Shown piece after piece: positions 1-13,911 of a stretch of DNA of 64,000 nucleotides. The translations under genes and the position numbers were made by a program. The notes below the pieces were generated by a model. That model saw only the letters and a program-made list of their open reading frames with translations. It did not search any database and was not told the origin of the DNA. Origin of the DNA: Trichoplax sp. H2 (taxonomy: Eukaryota; Placozoa; Uniplacotomia; Trichoplacea); NCBI GenBank assembly GCA_003344405.1, contig NOWV01000087.1:248001-312000 (forward strand), written 5' to 3'. Position 1 is the first letter of the stretch. The number at the start of each line of letters is the position of its first letter.

Positions 1-10
1 GGCTGTACTG

Positions 11-552
11 AAGTGAATGATGACTAACATCGTCCAACTTGGTTTTACCAAGTTGCTGAAGTGGAAAATTCTTAGTCAATTTGTATTGTACACTCTGTAG
101 GAAAATCCAAAAGTAGTACGCTGTTTCATAAACTTCTAACAGAGTACTACAGTACAGCACATACTGTAAATGATGTAATCCCTCATCCTGTTGTCCTTTC
201 CGGTTTGCAAAATATGATCTTATTGGCCTTTTATTGATTGATTGATGAATATTATAACCCCCAATATATACTGTATCACAAAATGGTCATTGATCATTTT
301 CAATTTTCCAAATTTTTCGACATTAACTTTTGTTATTCGTAAATGGCTTGAAGTGAATGATGACTAACATCGTCCAACTTGGTGAAGTGGAAAATCTTTC
401 GTAAATTGGTATTGTGCACTCTTGCACTACAGCATAATGTTAGCAATGTGAAAAAGCGACAAGTTTTCCAAACATTTCCATCTTCACTACGGGCAAATAG
501 TACCTACTGTAAATGATGTAATCCCTCATCGTGTTGTCCTTTCCGGTTTGCA
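11..552. repeat. Direct duplication of about 200 bp with a 340-bp offset
   Basis: Sequence starting at 11 recurs at 351 (shared start AAGTGAATGATGACTAACAT), and the segment ending at 209 recurs ending at 552 (shared end TCCTTTCCGGTTTGCA). The ends of the two copies match closely while their middles have diverged with indels. No coding frame supports it. It reads as an old tandem duplication in the spacer upstream of the DLEC1-like gene. Confidence 0.75.
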
Positions 553-667
553 CCGTTCTCATACTGTTCCTTACAAAATATGCTTTCCCTTTCTAACTGC
601 ACGCTATAAAACCGCACACTATGAATCCCTTACCCAAACTGTACTGTACTTTACTGTATAATAAGAT

Positions 668-912
668 TACTATTCCAGGGGCGTGGCGAGCCCTCGAAAA
701 TGGTTGAAAGATGTTCAGCTAGAGTGTTGCCTTCAATTCGGTCTTCAATTTTGAAGAAATAGACTTTCAATTTAGCTCCATTTCCATGCACACAGATCAG
801 TACGACCTTGACCAATGGACTCTTCATATTTTGATCACTTTATATCGTAGTATTGAATAATTCTATTTCTTTCACGTTTCGAATACAAGCGATCAGTCGC
901 TGCTAGATGTAC
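668..912 (+). repeat. Dispersed repeat, copy 1
   Basis: This stretch aligns along its length with 38471-38700. Shared blocks include CAGGGGCGTGGCGAGCCCTC near the start and TATTGAATAATT near the end. A further short shared block lies at about 1049-1083 here and 38720-38752 in the other copy. No ORF or clear terminal inverted repeat is visible. It is probably a decayed non-autonomous mobile element or other interspersed repeat; the family is unknown. Confidence 0.65.
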
Positions 913-1613
913 ATTTCAGTAGATTTTTGGGGCAAATTACTGCTCGATTTGGCAATGCTAATTTTAAATTTGTGCGCGGGGATAATTTATGTTATGGACA
1001 CCCTGTACAGTGTACAGTCCATGATGTACACTCCAAACTACTGTATTTTACAAGTCTCATCGTAATATCGGTCGATAGACGAACTGCGCAAGACTGATAC
1101 GATACAGTTCTTGATGAGAGTACTGTCCGGCTGCAAGTCTGTACCGTTTACAGTATGTTGGCAGTTGCTATGGAGATCGAGCAATATAGGTCCCAAGTAT
1201 TGAATTGATCATCAAACCGGATGATCAATTTATTGCACTGTACTTATCTTCTGCATTAAACAGTAAGTGGTACCTTATACCAATTCCACACAGCCTATAT
1301 TGTTGTCGGTACAACTAATTCTATCCATGTTGATGTGCAGTAGAGTACTATCATACTCAGCAGAGAGTAATAGTAATATCAAACGCTTGAATTTACAGTA
1401 GTATATTTAAATTGATACTGCTAAAACATACCGTTATTTCAAGACTAAAATCGACTTGCCAATCCAAGGCTGCTACAAACTGATAGCGTAGATATTAGTC
1501 TTTTAATTGCTAATGTGTTATGGTTTATACATTGGACATTGCAATTATTCATTTCTTTTTACTGTGAACATACCTAAAGAACAAATTTTATAACTTTAAA
1601 AAAAGTTGTAATT

Positions 1614-4600
1614 ATGTTTCATTCCACGGAATCAGTAAAATCCGCAGATATCCAACATGAGCCTACGATGTTGCTTCAAAGGCCTTCTTCGGCCAGAAGA
1701 CAAAATGTAGCACATATTCTTACATCTATGTTTGGTGAGTATTTCGTCCGGGATACGATTCCTCAAGATGTGGTAAAATACTTGACGACATCCCGAAGTG
1801 GAGACGATCCATATCATGATTACTACGTAGAGGAATTAAGCAAGGTAATGCTATTTTTATATTACATACATTGATACTAAGTAGCTGTGGATGTGATTGA
1901 TCTGCTGTAATAGAGTTTAATGAAATAGATACCATAACATACTAGTACACGGCTTTTATCACAGATACAAGCTATGCTATTAAAATCGTTATGATCGATC
2001 ATTTTCTAGATTCAAGATGAACGAGAAAAGCGATTAGCTGCGGCAAGCAGTGTAGAAAATCATTTACTACAAGCCAAAGGAGCAGCTACACTAGCCGATG
2101 AAAAGCGTCTAGCAAATTTAACGGAAGAATGCCAAACATATAATCAGATTGGTCTCCCTTCTTGTATGTTCACTATTATAAAGTTAAAATTAACAAATTC
2201 TTCAAGTACTTAGATACGTTAAAGAACGGCAAAAGTTCAATGTAATTTTCATGCGTATTATTCTTAATTAAAATTAGTTGAGTCAAAATTCAAGTCATTA
2301 CTGAACAGTGAACTTTTAAAGAAGCACCATTTAATAGCACCAGAAGATTATTCAACTGCCGAAGCAGCTAAGGTAGAACCTCCTACGGCACCCAAAATAC
2401 CAGGATATGCGCAAGCAACCAGGGCTTATTTGGGTCAAACTAAATCGGCTGAAAGTTCAAATCGAAATAGACCTGAATCTGCTCCATCAAGTAGAGCGAC
2501 TGCCATGGTAACGTAAATTAAATTACGCGACACGTTATATCACATTGAATTAGCCTTGCTTGATCTCATACATGAGTATATCGAGATTTTCGTGCATTAT
2601 TCAGCCAGACTGCATTACAGTCTGTACTAATATTATTCATAATTACTTTATATTCTATAGGAGGAACAAAGCTTATTCAATCAAAAGAAGTTAACGACTA
2701 CATCCCCTTTATGGAAAGAGGGCATGGAAATATTAGATCGGGAAAATCATAAGTTCTATTTGAGTTCAATGCATAAAAGAGTCGATCATTTAAAAAATCC
2801 ACGTCATATTCCGCCAGTTGAAGGGAGATTTCACCAACAATCCAACATTGAATTTGCCTCAAGACCAACTGGCAATAGTCTATATTCGTTAACTAATCAA
2901 ACTGAGATATTTGTAGCGGAACCGAATCCTGTTGTTTTTGGCAATTACAATCCCGGTAAAGCATATAAGATGAGGGTGCAAATTAAAAATGTTACCTCTG
3001 CTAGTCGACACATACGTATGATTCCTCCATCAACGTCTTATTTTGCGTCATCCCTTGGACAATTTCCCAGCGAAAATAGCTTTATTGCCCCTGGCTTAGC
3101 ATGCCAAGTAGAAATTACCTTTACTCCAGATTCGCTAGCTGATTATGATGATGAAATTATCGTTAAATCGCAGAATGGATTAGTGCTAGCTATTCCTCTG
3201 CAAGGCAGGCGTCCACCTCCGGTACTTTCGTTGACAGCAACACTAGATTGTGGCCATTGCTTGGTAAATGGTGAGAAAGTTACGACATTCAAATGTAGCA
3301 ATTCAGGTGGTCCAGGTCGATTTTGCATCATGCCAGAATCATCATGGCCGGTTAAACAGTTTGATAATTTTAAGAAACCTACTAAATTGGATATGGCTCC
3401 ATTTCAGTTGGAGCCTAATTATTTCGAGCTAAATCATGGCGAATCAATTACTATTACTGTCAAATTCGTACCGGAAGATGTTGATATTTATACTCGTAAT
3501 ATTATTGCGATTTGTGACAACTGTCATGTTAAGATTTTTACGTTGAAAGGTGTTTGTCAGACTGCTGGGGTTGAGTTTGTATCAGTCTCTGAAGGCTTAC
3601 TAGATCCATTAGCTTTAGAAATGTACGATATTTCTGCTCAGCAACATATAAGTTTCGATACTATTCATCCTGGGATGTTATGTGAGAGAAAATTAATTGT
3701 ACATAATACAACAAGAGTTGATTTACCATATCACTGGGAATTTTTTAAATCAATTCTGTGCAAGCCTGGAGCTAACAATGGCCACCAAGATCGCTTCGAG
3801 CGCTATCGAGTGCCTAACAATCAAAAGGCCTTTAGTGTTGAACCATCAGTTGGTATTTTTCCACCTTTTGCTAAAGCCGAATTCGTACTTACTTATACGC
3901 CACAACACGTAGGTAAATTTGATCAAGTATTACATTTGATTCTTGAAGAATACGAGGAGAATCAATCAGTTGCCGATTATGATGAAGTAGTGCATGATAT
4001 TATACCTGGATTGGAAATAGAATTACGTGCAAATTGTATGGCATTCCAAGTAGAGCTAACACCGTCAGTAATAATTATCAGCGATCAATTGCTCATTGGA
4101 TCATCATGGCATAAGACTGTCCAGATAATTAACAACGGTTTCCATCCTATAGAGTATGAGTGGAAAAATCAATCTAATGACAATTATTCTATTAATATCT
4201 CACCTTATAAAGATAATATTCCATCCGGTCAAGTTAGAGAACTAACGGTTGAAGTTTGTGGTTACTTTCCTGGAAAAATTGAGGCATTAATCCATTGCCA
4301 TATTGAGCATGTTGAGACGCCAGTGTATCTACATATCCAAGCTCAAGTTCAAGGTCCACAACTTAATATCGACATCCCAGATTTAAATTACGGTCTGGTT
4401 AGACTAGGAGAGTCCGTAGAAAAAGAGATCCCTATCTATAATACCACTGATGCGATCTCTAAATGGGAGATTTTTGAATGTCAGGGGGAAAATCAAAATA
4501 ACAATGTAGCAACTAATGATCTATTGGAATTCATATTTAGTCCATCCAATGGCGAATTGCAACCGAAATCTTCTACCATCATTAAAGCCTTGTTTAAACC

Positions 4601-7600
4601 AACATTTTGTCGTCGATTGAGGACTGTCTTTGAGTTGCACGCAATCAATGGCAACAGAAAGTAGGATATTCTCTTTTATATGTTCATTTCTAACATCTTC
4701 ATTGTTTGTGATTGAATCTCCAGGGTTTAATTATACTCTACCATGTACTTTGTCCCCTTTAGACACTTACATGTTCGCGGTGAAATTCAGAGTCCAGTAG
4801 TAGCTTTGACTGAGTGTAATCTCCAACTAGATGAAGTTTATATTGGACTACCACGAAAAAGTCAAGTCACCTTAAAGAATCAAACTTTACTTCCTACCAA
4901 TTATAAATGGAAAACGGTAGGAGTTTTGTCAGTAGTGCTAACAGTTACGAAGTGAAATAGATCAAACTTTTATCGAGCATAAATTCATTTTACATGCATT
5001 ACTGTATGCGAAAAAATCAGTAATGATAAAGATATGATAGAAAGAAAATTAGGTGAAATACTAACAAAGTTTGCGTACAACTTAGACGTATATGTTGATT
5101 TGTTTTTCTCTTGTTGTTTCTATTATATTTATTATTTTAGGATGACATTGGCAAGAAATGCACCCTTACATTTGATGCAAGCGAAGGAGACATTGGATCG
5201 AGACAAGCTATCAATATTAATTTGACGCTAATATGTCACGAAATGGTAAATAGAATCTTGACAGATTGCAATTTAAACATAATCAGTGATACACTATAGA
5301 CAATATGATGCCTTACTCATATCTTTAATAGGGTAAACAAGAATTTACAGTTCCTTGCAATATAACTGGCATGAATGATCCTGTTATCCTTAAAATTAAA
5401 GTTAACGTTAAAGGTCTTACGGTTGGCTATTCTACGCCTTTAATGGATGTAGCAAATATAAAAAGGCAAACTCAACAGCAGCTAGAAATAAATGAATCTA
5501 AATCCTTAGATCTGAATTTTGGTACCGATGTTGCAATTGGTACGAACGCTAAGAGATATCTGGTCATCAGAAATAAGTCCGCCATTCAAACCGAATACAA
5601 TATTCGAGTTACTTATTTCATAGCAGCAAATGCCAATCTGGACAGGGGTGTTTATGCTAATAAGAGCTCATCAAAGGTGGAAAGTAAGACAGGATCAATA
5701 TTAAAGCGAACTGCTAATTTAGCCGACCCTCAAAGTAAATCTATTGAAAGAGCTCATGCAGCATATTCTGCAGCAATTTTAGGAGAGGGTCGTGGAACAG
5801 CTTTCGAGATCTTGCCGTCATCTGGAATTCTGGATGCTTTTGAAACTAAAATTATCACTATAACAGCTTTTACTGACATGTGGGGAGATTATGAAGATAA
5901 TTTGATATGTAGTATCAAAGGTTTAAATGATATAGTTATACCAGTGCAGTTAGGAGTTATTGGCTGCCCTTTGAAATTTCAAATTGGTAATGTGGAAAAG
6001 AAAGGTCATCCAATCGTTCGTTTTGGCGCTCATATTTCAGCATCTCCTCCGGTCTCGCGTACGTTAAGGATTAACAATAGTAGTCCATTAGATATTCGAC
6101 TAGATTGGAAAACATTTAACTTGATTAAGGGTGATCAGCAAGTTGTTGATCTGTTAATTCACTATGGTCAACCATTACCATTGAATATACCTGATTCGGA
6201 TAATGTAAAGAGTGTTTCCTATCGGCAGGAATCCTTAATTCCAATGAGTGAAACTTCATCAGTTGTATCAGTTGACGAAAATAGGGATGCTCGAGAAAGC
6301 ATCGTTAACGAAGAAGACAATATGAATTGTAAATCATTTATTTCAGTTACCGTCGATGCTCATGGAGGTAAACTAGCTGATGATCCATACAGAGTTAACC
6401 CAGCTCAATTAATTGTTCCTTCGCGTGGCCATACATCGATCAATGTCACTTTTAAGCCTTTACATTCATGTCAAGAGGATACAGACTGTTATAGTTATGC
6501 ATTAGGTTACATGAGTTTAGATCAACCCGATGCAAGTATAGAAGGTAAAGTTCGTCGATTGCAGGGTTATGAAATCCCACCGCTGCGATTTGACATGACA
6601 GGAAGTGTTCTAGCCGCTTGGCTTGAAGTCCACTCAACTGATGATGATGGAAACTATTTTACAGCTGCCTCAAGCGATTTATTGCTTAGTAATGGTCAGG
6701 TATTGAAAGAAACTTGGAAAGATGAACATTTCTCATTTACAAATTTAACCGACACACCATTAAATTTTCAAATTATTTTGTCATGGCCGTTCGAAATTCG
6801 AGCTTCACAAACCAAGATAACTTCAACAGCTGCGTCTGCTAATCGTAATATTAGTAAGAAAGGGGAAACAAGCGCGATAGTTCGAACGAAAGATCAGTAT
6901 ACTTTGCTGCCTCAAACTAATATGCAGGTAGCTACTTACTAGATAATTAATGAAATTGCAAACAACTAAATTAGCCATTTTTTTAATACTTGTATATTTC
7001 ACTATTACGCTACAATTTAATTTCATATCCAGTCTTCCCTAATATTGTTTTAATATAATTATATGATAATTTTCTATATTTATAGACCAATATTGGCTTC
7101 TGTTTATCACTGGATATGCTACATCGATTTCAAGAATTGGAGAAGGACAAAGATAATAATATTGTCTCCATCGTTACTGATGGTGAAAATAAAAAATTGT
7201 GTTTCAATGGTGATTTACAGATAAAATTCTCGAACGGAACAGTTCAGGTATAAAATGAATTGAAATCTTGTAAAAATTTATAAGCGATATCAAAGCTGGA
7301 TATCTTGCCTATAACAGATATTTCTAATATTTACCATAAGCTAACTTCATTTTTCAATCTTAGAATGTATCACTGTCTGCAAGTGTAGCCTTACCCACAT
7401 TCAAGCTAGCCGAAAATTCACTAGATTTTGGAATATGCTTTGTTGGTCAAATACGATCAAAGCTAATTACGATTACAAATCCCACTATGTCAGGAACTTA
7501 TTGGATATCCAATGTCGGTGAGTTTGAACATCGTTAGCATCGATAAGTTATGCAATAAAGTTCCGATCACTGTTGAAAGCTATTAATACATCTATGCTTT

Positions 7601-8068
7601 CCTCCTTTTGAGAAATAAATTTTTATTTGCGATGTTCAGTGGATATTAACTACTTGTTTTCAAGGCCGAGGAAGACTGACTCTTATTTCAATTTATGATT
7701 TAATATTCTTAGAAGCCCAAGATGAAGCATCGAAAGGCATCTTCACTGTTGAACCTAGCCAAGGCTACATCGAAGCTAATATTACTCATATTACGACCAA
7801 TGCGGTCACAATCAAGGTTAATTTCACTGCTAGGTGAGTTTCTACGGGGAATAATACTTTTAAAATCCTCTTGATAACTTCATTATTTTGCTATTACCGT
7901 TGAATCCACTTTATTCATTTATTGCTATAATTGTGTCCTTTCTTTAGGCATAATATAAAATACACGTCGAAAATTTGTATTAATGGTTTACTTGGCGAGA
8001 CTTCGCAAATATTGTTCGTAACTGGCGAGGGTTCTTATGATGGAAAATATGAATCTATTATTCATTAA
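1614..8068 (+). CDS. DLEC1: DLEC1/CFAP81-like ciliary protein with repeated MSP/ASH-type beta domains
   Basis: Exons: 1614-1844, 2010-2163, 2278-2507, 2661-4660, 4763-4916, 5141-5245, 5332-6927, 7086-7247, 7364-7517, 7713-7833, 7948-8068. All phases close, giving 1675 aa; human DLEC1 is about 1755 aa. Seen: an N-terminal segment with DDPYHDYYVEEL, a charged helical stretch, then many immunoglobulin-like beta repeats. Family landmarks are SLYSLTNQTE, GRRPPPVLSL, LDCGHCLV, GRFCIMP, NNSSPLDIRLDW and the C-terminal GEGSYDGKY, all close to vertebrate DLEC1. The family is linked to axonemes and cilia (CFAP81) and was first described as a deleted tumour-suppressor locus; a structural role in motile cilia is inferred. 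The start is the first ATG of a frame that splices cleanly. Two very long exons contrast with the fragmented genes around it. Other ASH-rich proteins (HYDIN, CFAP47, CFAP65) fit less well. Confidence 0.92.
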
Positions 8069-9646
8069 AATTGGAGATGCTAAATTAACTTATATGCATT
8101 ATAACATTGTCTATGGAACTAAACCTGAAGAGGCTACGGGATTTTCGAAGCTAATTATGCATTTGTTGACGATACATTAGAACTTGTTATGATTAGCTTT
8201 ATAACTTTAATTTTATTTGAGCTATATATATTTGTACAGGATTGTTTCTTTTTATAATGTATAATTAATGTACAAATTATCTTCAGTATGTATTTTGTAA
8301 ATAATGTGAAAGAATGCCAGTGCGTAAATAATTTTATATTATTACGTAAATTACGAATTTGGAAATAAATTATTATTATAATAGAACAAACTGAATTACA
8401 TCCTGTATGTAGGTCATTCATACATCAAGTACTAATATACAATAAGCTATTACAAGATAGGTTTTAATATTATAGGGATTTAATCTTATCCGTCATTGGC
8501 AATCACATAACTAATTTACTGTTTCAGTTTATTAAAATTAATGTTTATTGTTATGGTTTATAAATTAGTAATGTATTCACTCTGTCTAGCCTCAATACGA
8601 ATGCCCTGTGCAAGCTACAGCATGCTAGTATACGCTTATATTCCAGCTAGACCATTTATTATTCTTTGTGGTAATAACTTAACTAGTTCATTTACGGTTT
8701 ATGAAAGATATGGCTAAACTTATTGGTATCAAAATACGAATTTAGCAATATAGTAATACGCGTTATTACGAATATGATTTACTTTGTATTAGCGTGCTTG
8801 ATTCACGAATAAGTCGTACAATCCTATGACTCCATGGGCTGTTCTGCATTGCAGAGACTAAAAATACATCTGGTATAATAATTATCTCCTACATAAATCA
8901 TACATAATTTGTTTCATAGAGATGCTAATACCAGAGTTTAACCCTCAAGTAAGAACATCTAACTGATATCAAGCTTGAAATACTGCCTAGCCTATTTTCT
9001 AGCCCATTCACTATCTTAAGTTCAGCGTTAGCTGCACTTGTAGAGATGTCCCTGCCTAGAGTTAAGCCCCGATGTTGACCATAATCACATCCCTTTATCA
9101 CGACGCGGAGCTTGGACTAATACCAGCAGCATATTTTAGGTCGCTATTTGACTTGGAACTACCACTAATAAACTATAGATTAATTCATTCTAATGGCAGT
9201 ATCTTGTTCAATTATTTCATCCAGTGGTCTGCAGAGCTGTTATACGCCATTTTACCTCGACCATTATCGATATTGCCGCTGTGGTCGTTAGCCCATAGAC
9301 ATATGTCATGTTTGGCTTAGTATACTGTCGATACTATGGCAGAATATTTTGGTGAGTATTTTATTACATTTTTTGAGTTAGTGAATAGTATAGGTGCGCA
9401 AACATGACTTTATTTTACAGTCTAATGCTGTATGTAAGAATACTATAGCTGGAGTTATATAGGAGCAACTGAGAATTACTATTCTGTCCAGTCCTTTTAG
9501 TACTTTTACTCCAATTTTAGATCAGCAGAACTGCAAGGAAAGCTCCGATCGACATCCAGCTATTGTAAATCACAACTTTACTACCTGATATAAGGCATTT
9601 ATTGGCCGTGCTGTACACTAATAACTCTATCTCTTGCCAGGAAATC
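8069..9646. other. Spacer between the DLEC1-like and PAXX-like genes
   Basis: An AT-rich region holding the 3' UTR of the upstream gene, with an AATAAA at 8364-8369 about 300 nt after the stop. An 82-codon open frame at 9072-9320 has no recognisable protein features and no splice or homology support. I see no other gene. Confidence 0.6.
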
Positions 9647-12225
9647 ATGTCCGAGGATTTACAACAGCTGATTATCTCCAACCAAGTTGATAATTTATAT
9701 GAATGTATTGATAGTTTTAGTGGTCGGTACCTTTTCTTCTCACATATCGATAGCAGCGATGAGAAATGGGTAGTAAGGTAAGCTCGATTAGTCTATCATA
9801 GCATGCAAAGAGTGTTGATTGACCATTGACTCAGTTGTATTTACCCTATCAACTGATATGATTGGGAAAAATACAATAACGAATTGGTAAGCGATGGTAG
9901 ATTACCATGATTGACGAATCAGAACAACTGGTTGATATCTTACGTGATGATTAATTAGTGAATTAAATACTCGTATCTTTCTCATTCTCCAGTTGTCAGC
10001 TAATCTTTCATTCTGTTATAAAAGATGTTCTCAGGATACGAATACAGCAATGTAAATGTACAGATTAGAAAAACTATCTGACTGCTTTTCTATATTACAG
10101 TATTAACTTGGTACGCCTTTCATAATTATGAGGGCTAATATTCCAGATAAAGGGAAAGTATCAGTGATATTTTGAGGTAATATTGACTTTACCTTAAACT
10201 GATACTGATGAAATTACCAGGGTAAGGCCACTAGTTATACTCGTATAGTTATGTTGTACTGTAATAAGTTCGTATAGTAAAATGAATGGATTCCGGCATG
10301 AGCCAGACGAAAACCCTCTGCAGAAGTCAAATAAACTTTGTTGAAAACGTATGGAGAGAAATCAATAAATCAATATTGCATGACGATGGAAAATAAAGTA
10401 TTACGGGGTTGCACAAATGCTTTCGATGTGGAGTCTTTAGATTATACCTGCATATTTATTGTAGTTGCACCAAAAATATGTTTATCCTCTATTCGTTTCA
10501 GAACATAATTGGAGTAACTGCGATTTGCAGGATTTTGAGCAGTAGATTAGCTAATCTAAAATGATTTTAATACAAAGACATATACAGTAAATTGGAATAG
10601 CTTACGATCGCTGTTATGGAAAGAATTAGTCCAAATTTCTAACCTCTTGCTTGGAAAGATTTACTTGGCTCAGTACGTCTATTAATATTGTCCTTGCTCT
10701 TCCTTTAAGTGCTTGCAATGGTAAGACTGTTTGGCGCCTTAAAGCCGATTACAGCTATTTAGATTCTCATGTAAGTTTAAATTATGATTGTAGTTCTTAT
10801 TGCATTCCTGTATTCAATGACTTTATAGTTGCATTATTTCTTGCAGAAAGAATTGGCGACACATCTAACTTTTAAGGCTTATTTCGATTATTTAAAGTAT
10901 GTCAAGAGAAGTATAAAGTATTGGTACCGTAGTTTGCAGTATATCACCATGACATTGAGCTGTCCTTGCTATTAGGCTCTATAGCATTCGTGTAATCAAT
11001 CGAGTCTTATGTCTTAACTACTCGATACTGCCATAGAAATGCTTGTAAATCCAAAGAAATCTCGATAGGACAAATGTCAAATCAACTCTCTTTAACATTC
11101 GGGATTGGAACAACATCGATAGCCTATAATTTAAGAGAGGCATCTGCGAATGAAAGTAAACAGGAAATATCTTATATACTCTTTAAGCTGGCTGATTCGG
11201 TAACTGATCTTCGCAAGGATCTCGATTGTGAGTACGCTTAATAATAATATCCATCAATCACTTCACTTTGCTTTTCATACTTAATTATACATTCGTATAA
11301 CTACTGTACTAGTATGTCTTTCATTAAATAATTACAACTGGAGATACATATAGTACAGTCACTAGTTTCAACGGTGATGCTATAATAAATTCATTGCATC
11401 GTTATTAGTTATTACGGCTTGGTGGTAAATGTAATCTGTGATCAATGCCGAACTGCAAATGCTATTTGTAGGCTAGATATACTAAGCAACTGTTATGTAA
11501 CAAGAATTACCTAAATCTATGGCGAGAAACTTTAGTAAAGTAGAGCGAGTGCGTTACAAATGATAAGAACGAGAGACTGATAAGCTTGGTAGATTGATAT
11601 ACAAAACTAGAAAATTATATCAAGTTATTCATGCCAATTATTGTTCTAAATTGATTTACAGCTTCAAAGCAAAAGCTTAAGGATTTACAGACGAAGGTAC
11701 GATCATACATTAAGATGTACATACACACAACAGCCTTACAGTATGCTTTAATAACTATCTAATAACGGTAAAAGGTATAGTTTGATCGGATTCTAATTTT
11801 ATTAGCAAAGGTATTAGAATCGATGTGAATGCCACAGCTCATTTTTATTTCACTCGAATTTAGGATGTAATTTCAAACGAAGTTTCCACCGTATTATTTG
11901 GTAAAAGTTACATCTGCTTGCTTTAAAATATGATGATTACCGAGATAAGTTAGCTATTGCATTTAGATCTTTACTTTTTCATTATAATAGGAACTCAAAC
12001 GAAGAAATCGAAACAACCTATTGTAAAACGTAAAGCAGGTCAAAGTCTAGTCAATCCGGGTAGTAGAAAGTAAGAAAGTACCTTGACCGGGTTCTTATGG
12101 CTCAATTTATGATATTTCTAGATACAAATAACTTTATAGAAATTAAGTTTATATTATTATTAAATGTTGACTAATATCATTGGATCTACAGGCGACGTAT
12201 AGGAGGAGGAGTGCAGTTCGATTAA
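9647..12225 (+). CDS. PAXX: PAXX-like non-homologous end-joining factor
   Basis: Eight exons close in phase: 9647-9777, 10710-10770, 10847-10910, 11069-11227, 11662-11696, 11864-11900, 11991-12069, 12192-12225. The product is 199 aa; human PAXX is 204. PAXX is a paralogue of XRCC4 and XLF that binds DNA-bound Ku and stabilises end-joining complexes in the nucleus. Seen: a C-terminal tail with GQSLVNPG (residues 179-186), a basic KRRR run and a terminal GGGVQFD. Vertebrate PAXX has the same layout (GESLINPG, then GGVDFD), which is its Ku-binding motif. The N-terminal part shows RYLFFS, TVWRLKADYSYLDSH and LTFGIGTTSIAYNL, placed like the XRCC4-type head, followed by a charged helix. The head is only weakly similar, so the call rests on tail, length and domain order. 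The exon 3 donor (GTATAA at 10911) is weak but is the only one I found that keeps the frame. Confidence 0.8.
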
Positions 12226-13911
12226 TTGGATACTATTTCTCAAACACCTAAATCAACCTTTTTGGAGTAAATAAGTGATAATACTATATCTTTCTCGATC
12301 AATGACGTAATTGTTGTTTAGGTCATTGATATCATAGCTAGATTTCTTGCTTTTCTGATTGTATAATTCTTGTATTAATATTCATTATAAAATAGTCGTG
12401 AAAAACCATACAGATAGAGTGGTTATGTTCGATATAAATGCTATAGTAAGTAGTCTTGTACGCAAGATATCGATTTGAGTCAACCATCGCTTTTATTCAG
12501 TAAAATTTCATGAATTGGCTTTTACCCGATGGGTCAACAATGAATAATGTCATTACTCTGAAGCCTCAAGTTCGAAATCAAAGTATTAGCTAAAAGAAAT
12601 AAATATTGAAACATTGATATTCTTATATGGATAACCATACTATAGGATTAAAAACTTCTTAGTTACATCAATGGATAACTTTAATATCTACTCGCCGTAC
12701 TTAATTTACTACAACTGCATTTTTTCGACAGATTTTTAATTTTATTAAAATAGACTTTGTAACAATTTTATAAGAGTTCAGTAACCTCATTAATCATATT
12801 AGATTTTTCATTAATTATTGCTATATCAAACTTTATAAATATGATCTTATTTTTGAATTTAGGAGTTGAACGGTTATAAATTTAACTTCAATTACTTCTT
12901 AAAATTTATCTGTTCTACCTGTGTGAATACGTATACATATGATATGCCTAGCGCCATTGAGGCTTTAGCAGTATTTTGGCTGCATTTGTACGGCTATTAA
13001 ATATACGTATATATAAATAATTATAGTTATGAGAGTTAGTTTGCACTAGAGATATTATTACGATTAATGTATGTGCTGCATATATTGTCTACGGCCTATT
13101 CAAAGGATTTCCTTATCCATGACGTGCAACTATTAGGAATACTCATGTATGATAGATTTTATAGAAATAATGGACGATAATGCGAATACTGATCTTGTAT
13201 TATACTATATACTAGTATAAACTGATGCTCGTGCGTTCCGTCCATGTAAGACACTAATCTCTAAGATAATTAGTTGTATTCGCTAGGCTAGCAAGAATTA
13301 AAAAAATGTATCAGTAGAACTGCTAAGAATTTGAATAGGAGATAGTTACTTAGACAAGCTACGATAGTAATCTTACGGCGATATTATAGTTTCTTCATTG
13401 CAGGACCTATCGTCAGCGAGTGCCTAACTCCATCATATCACTCAGCTCACTTTAATATGTGTTTTATCACAAGGACTGAAAATATACAGATCTAAACAAG
13501 GATGGTACAACACTGAATCATCTACACTCAACTAATAGCGTATTTACTGACAGAAATCTTACACAATGAGACGGATAGATTGACAATCAAAGATATAAAA
13601 AAATTTCGAGGAATTATGACTAATGAATATGAATCATAATAAGACAATTAATTATTAGAACATTAAATACGTCAAAATAAGTAACATACTTCAATAACTC
13701 AGACCAGGCTTACAGCTTACAGAGATTAATAGCCTAAAATGTTCACTTCAAACTAATTTCGTATTCAAATTTAGATTGTTACTAATCTATAGAATTAAAC
13801 AATTTACGTAAATTTTAAAAACATTAAAATTCTATAATAGAAGGCGTAAAAATGGAAAAGGTATATAATATCGTTGATAATTGTTAATTAATTAATTATA
13901 GTATAAACGAA
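12226..13911. other. Spacer between convergent PAXX-like and integrin genes
   Basis: AT-rich, with many stops in all frames. It must contain the 3' UTRs of both convergent genes. No gene, RNA or clear repeat was recognised. Confidence 0.6.

Noticed and set aside
9072-9320. 82-codon plus-strand open frame
   Set aside because: No motif, no splice partner in phase and ordinary AT-rich composition; chance frame.
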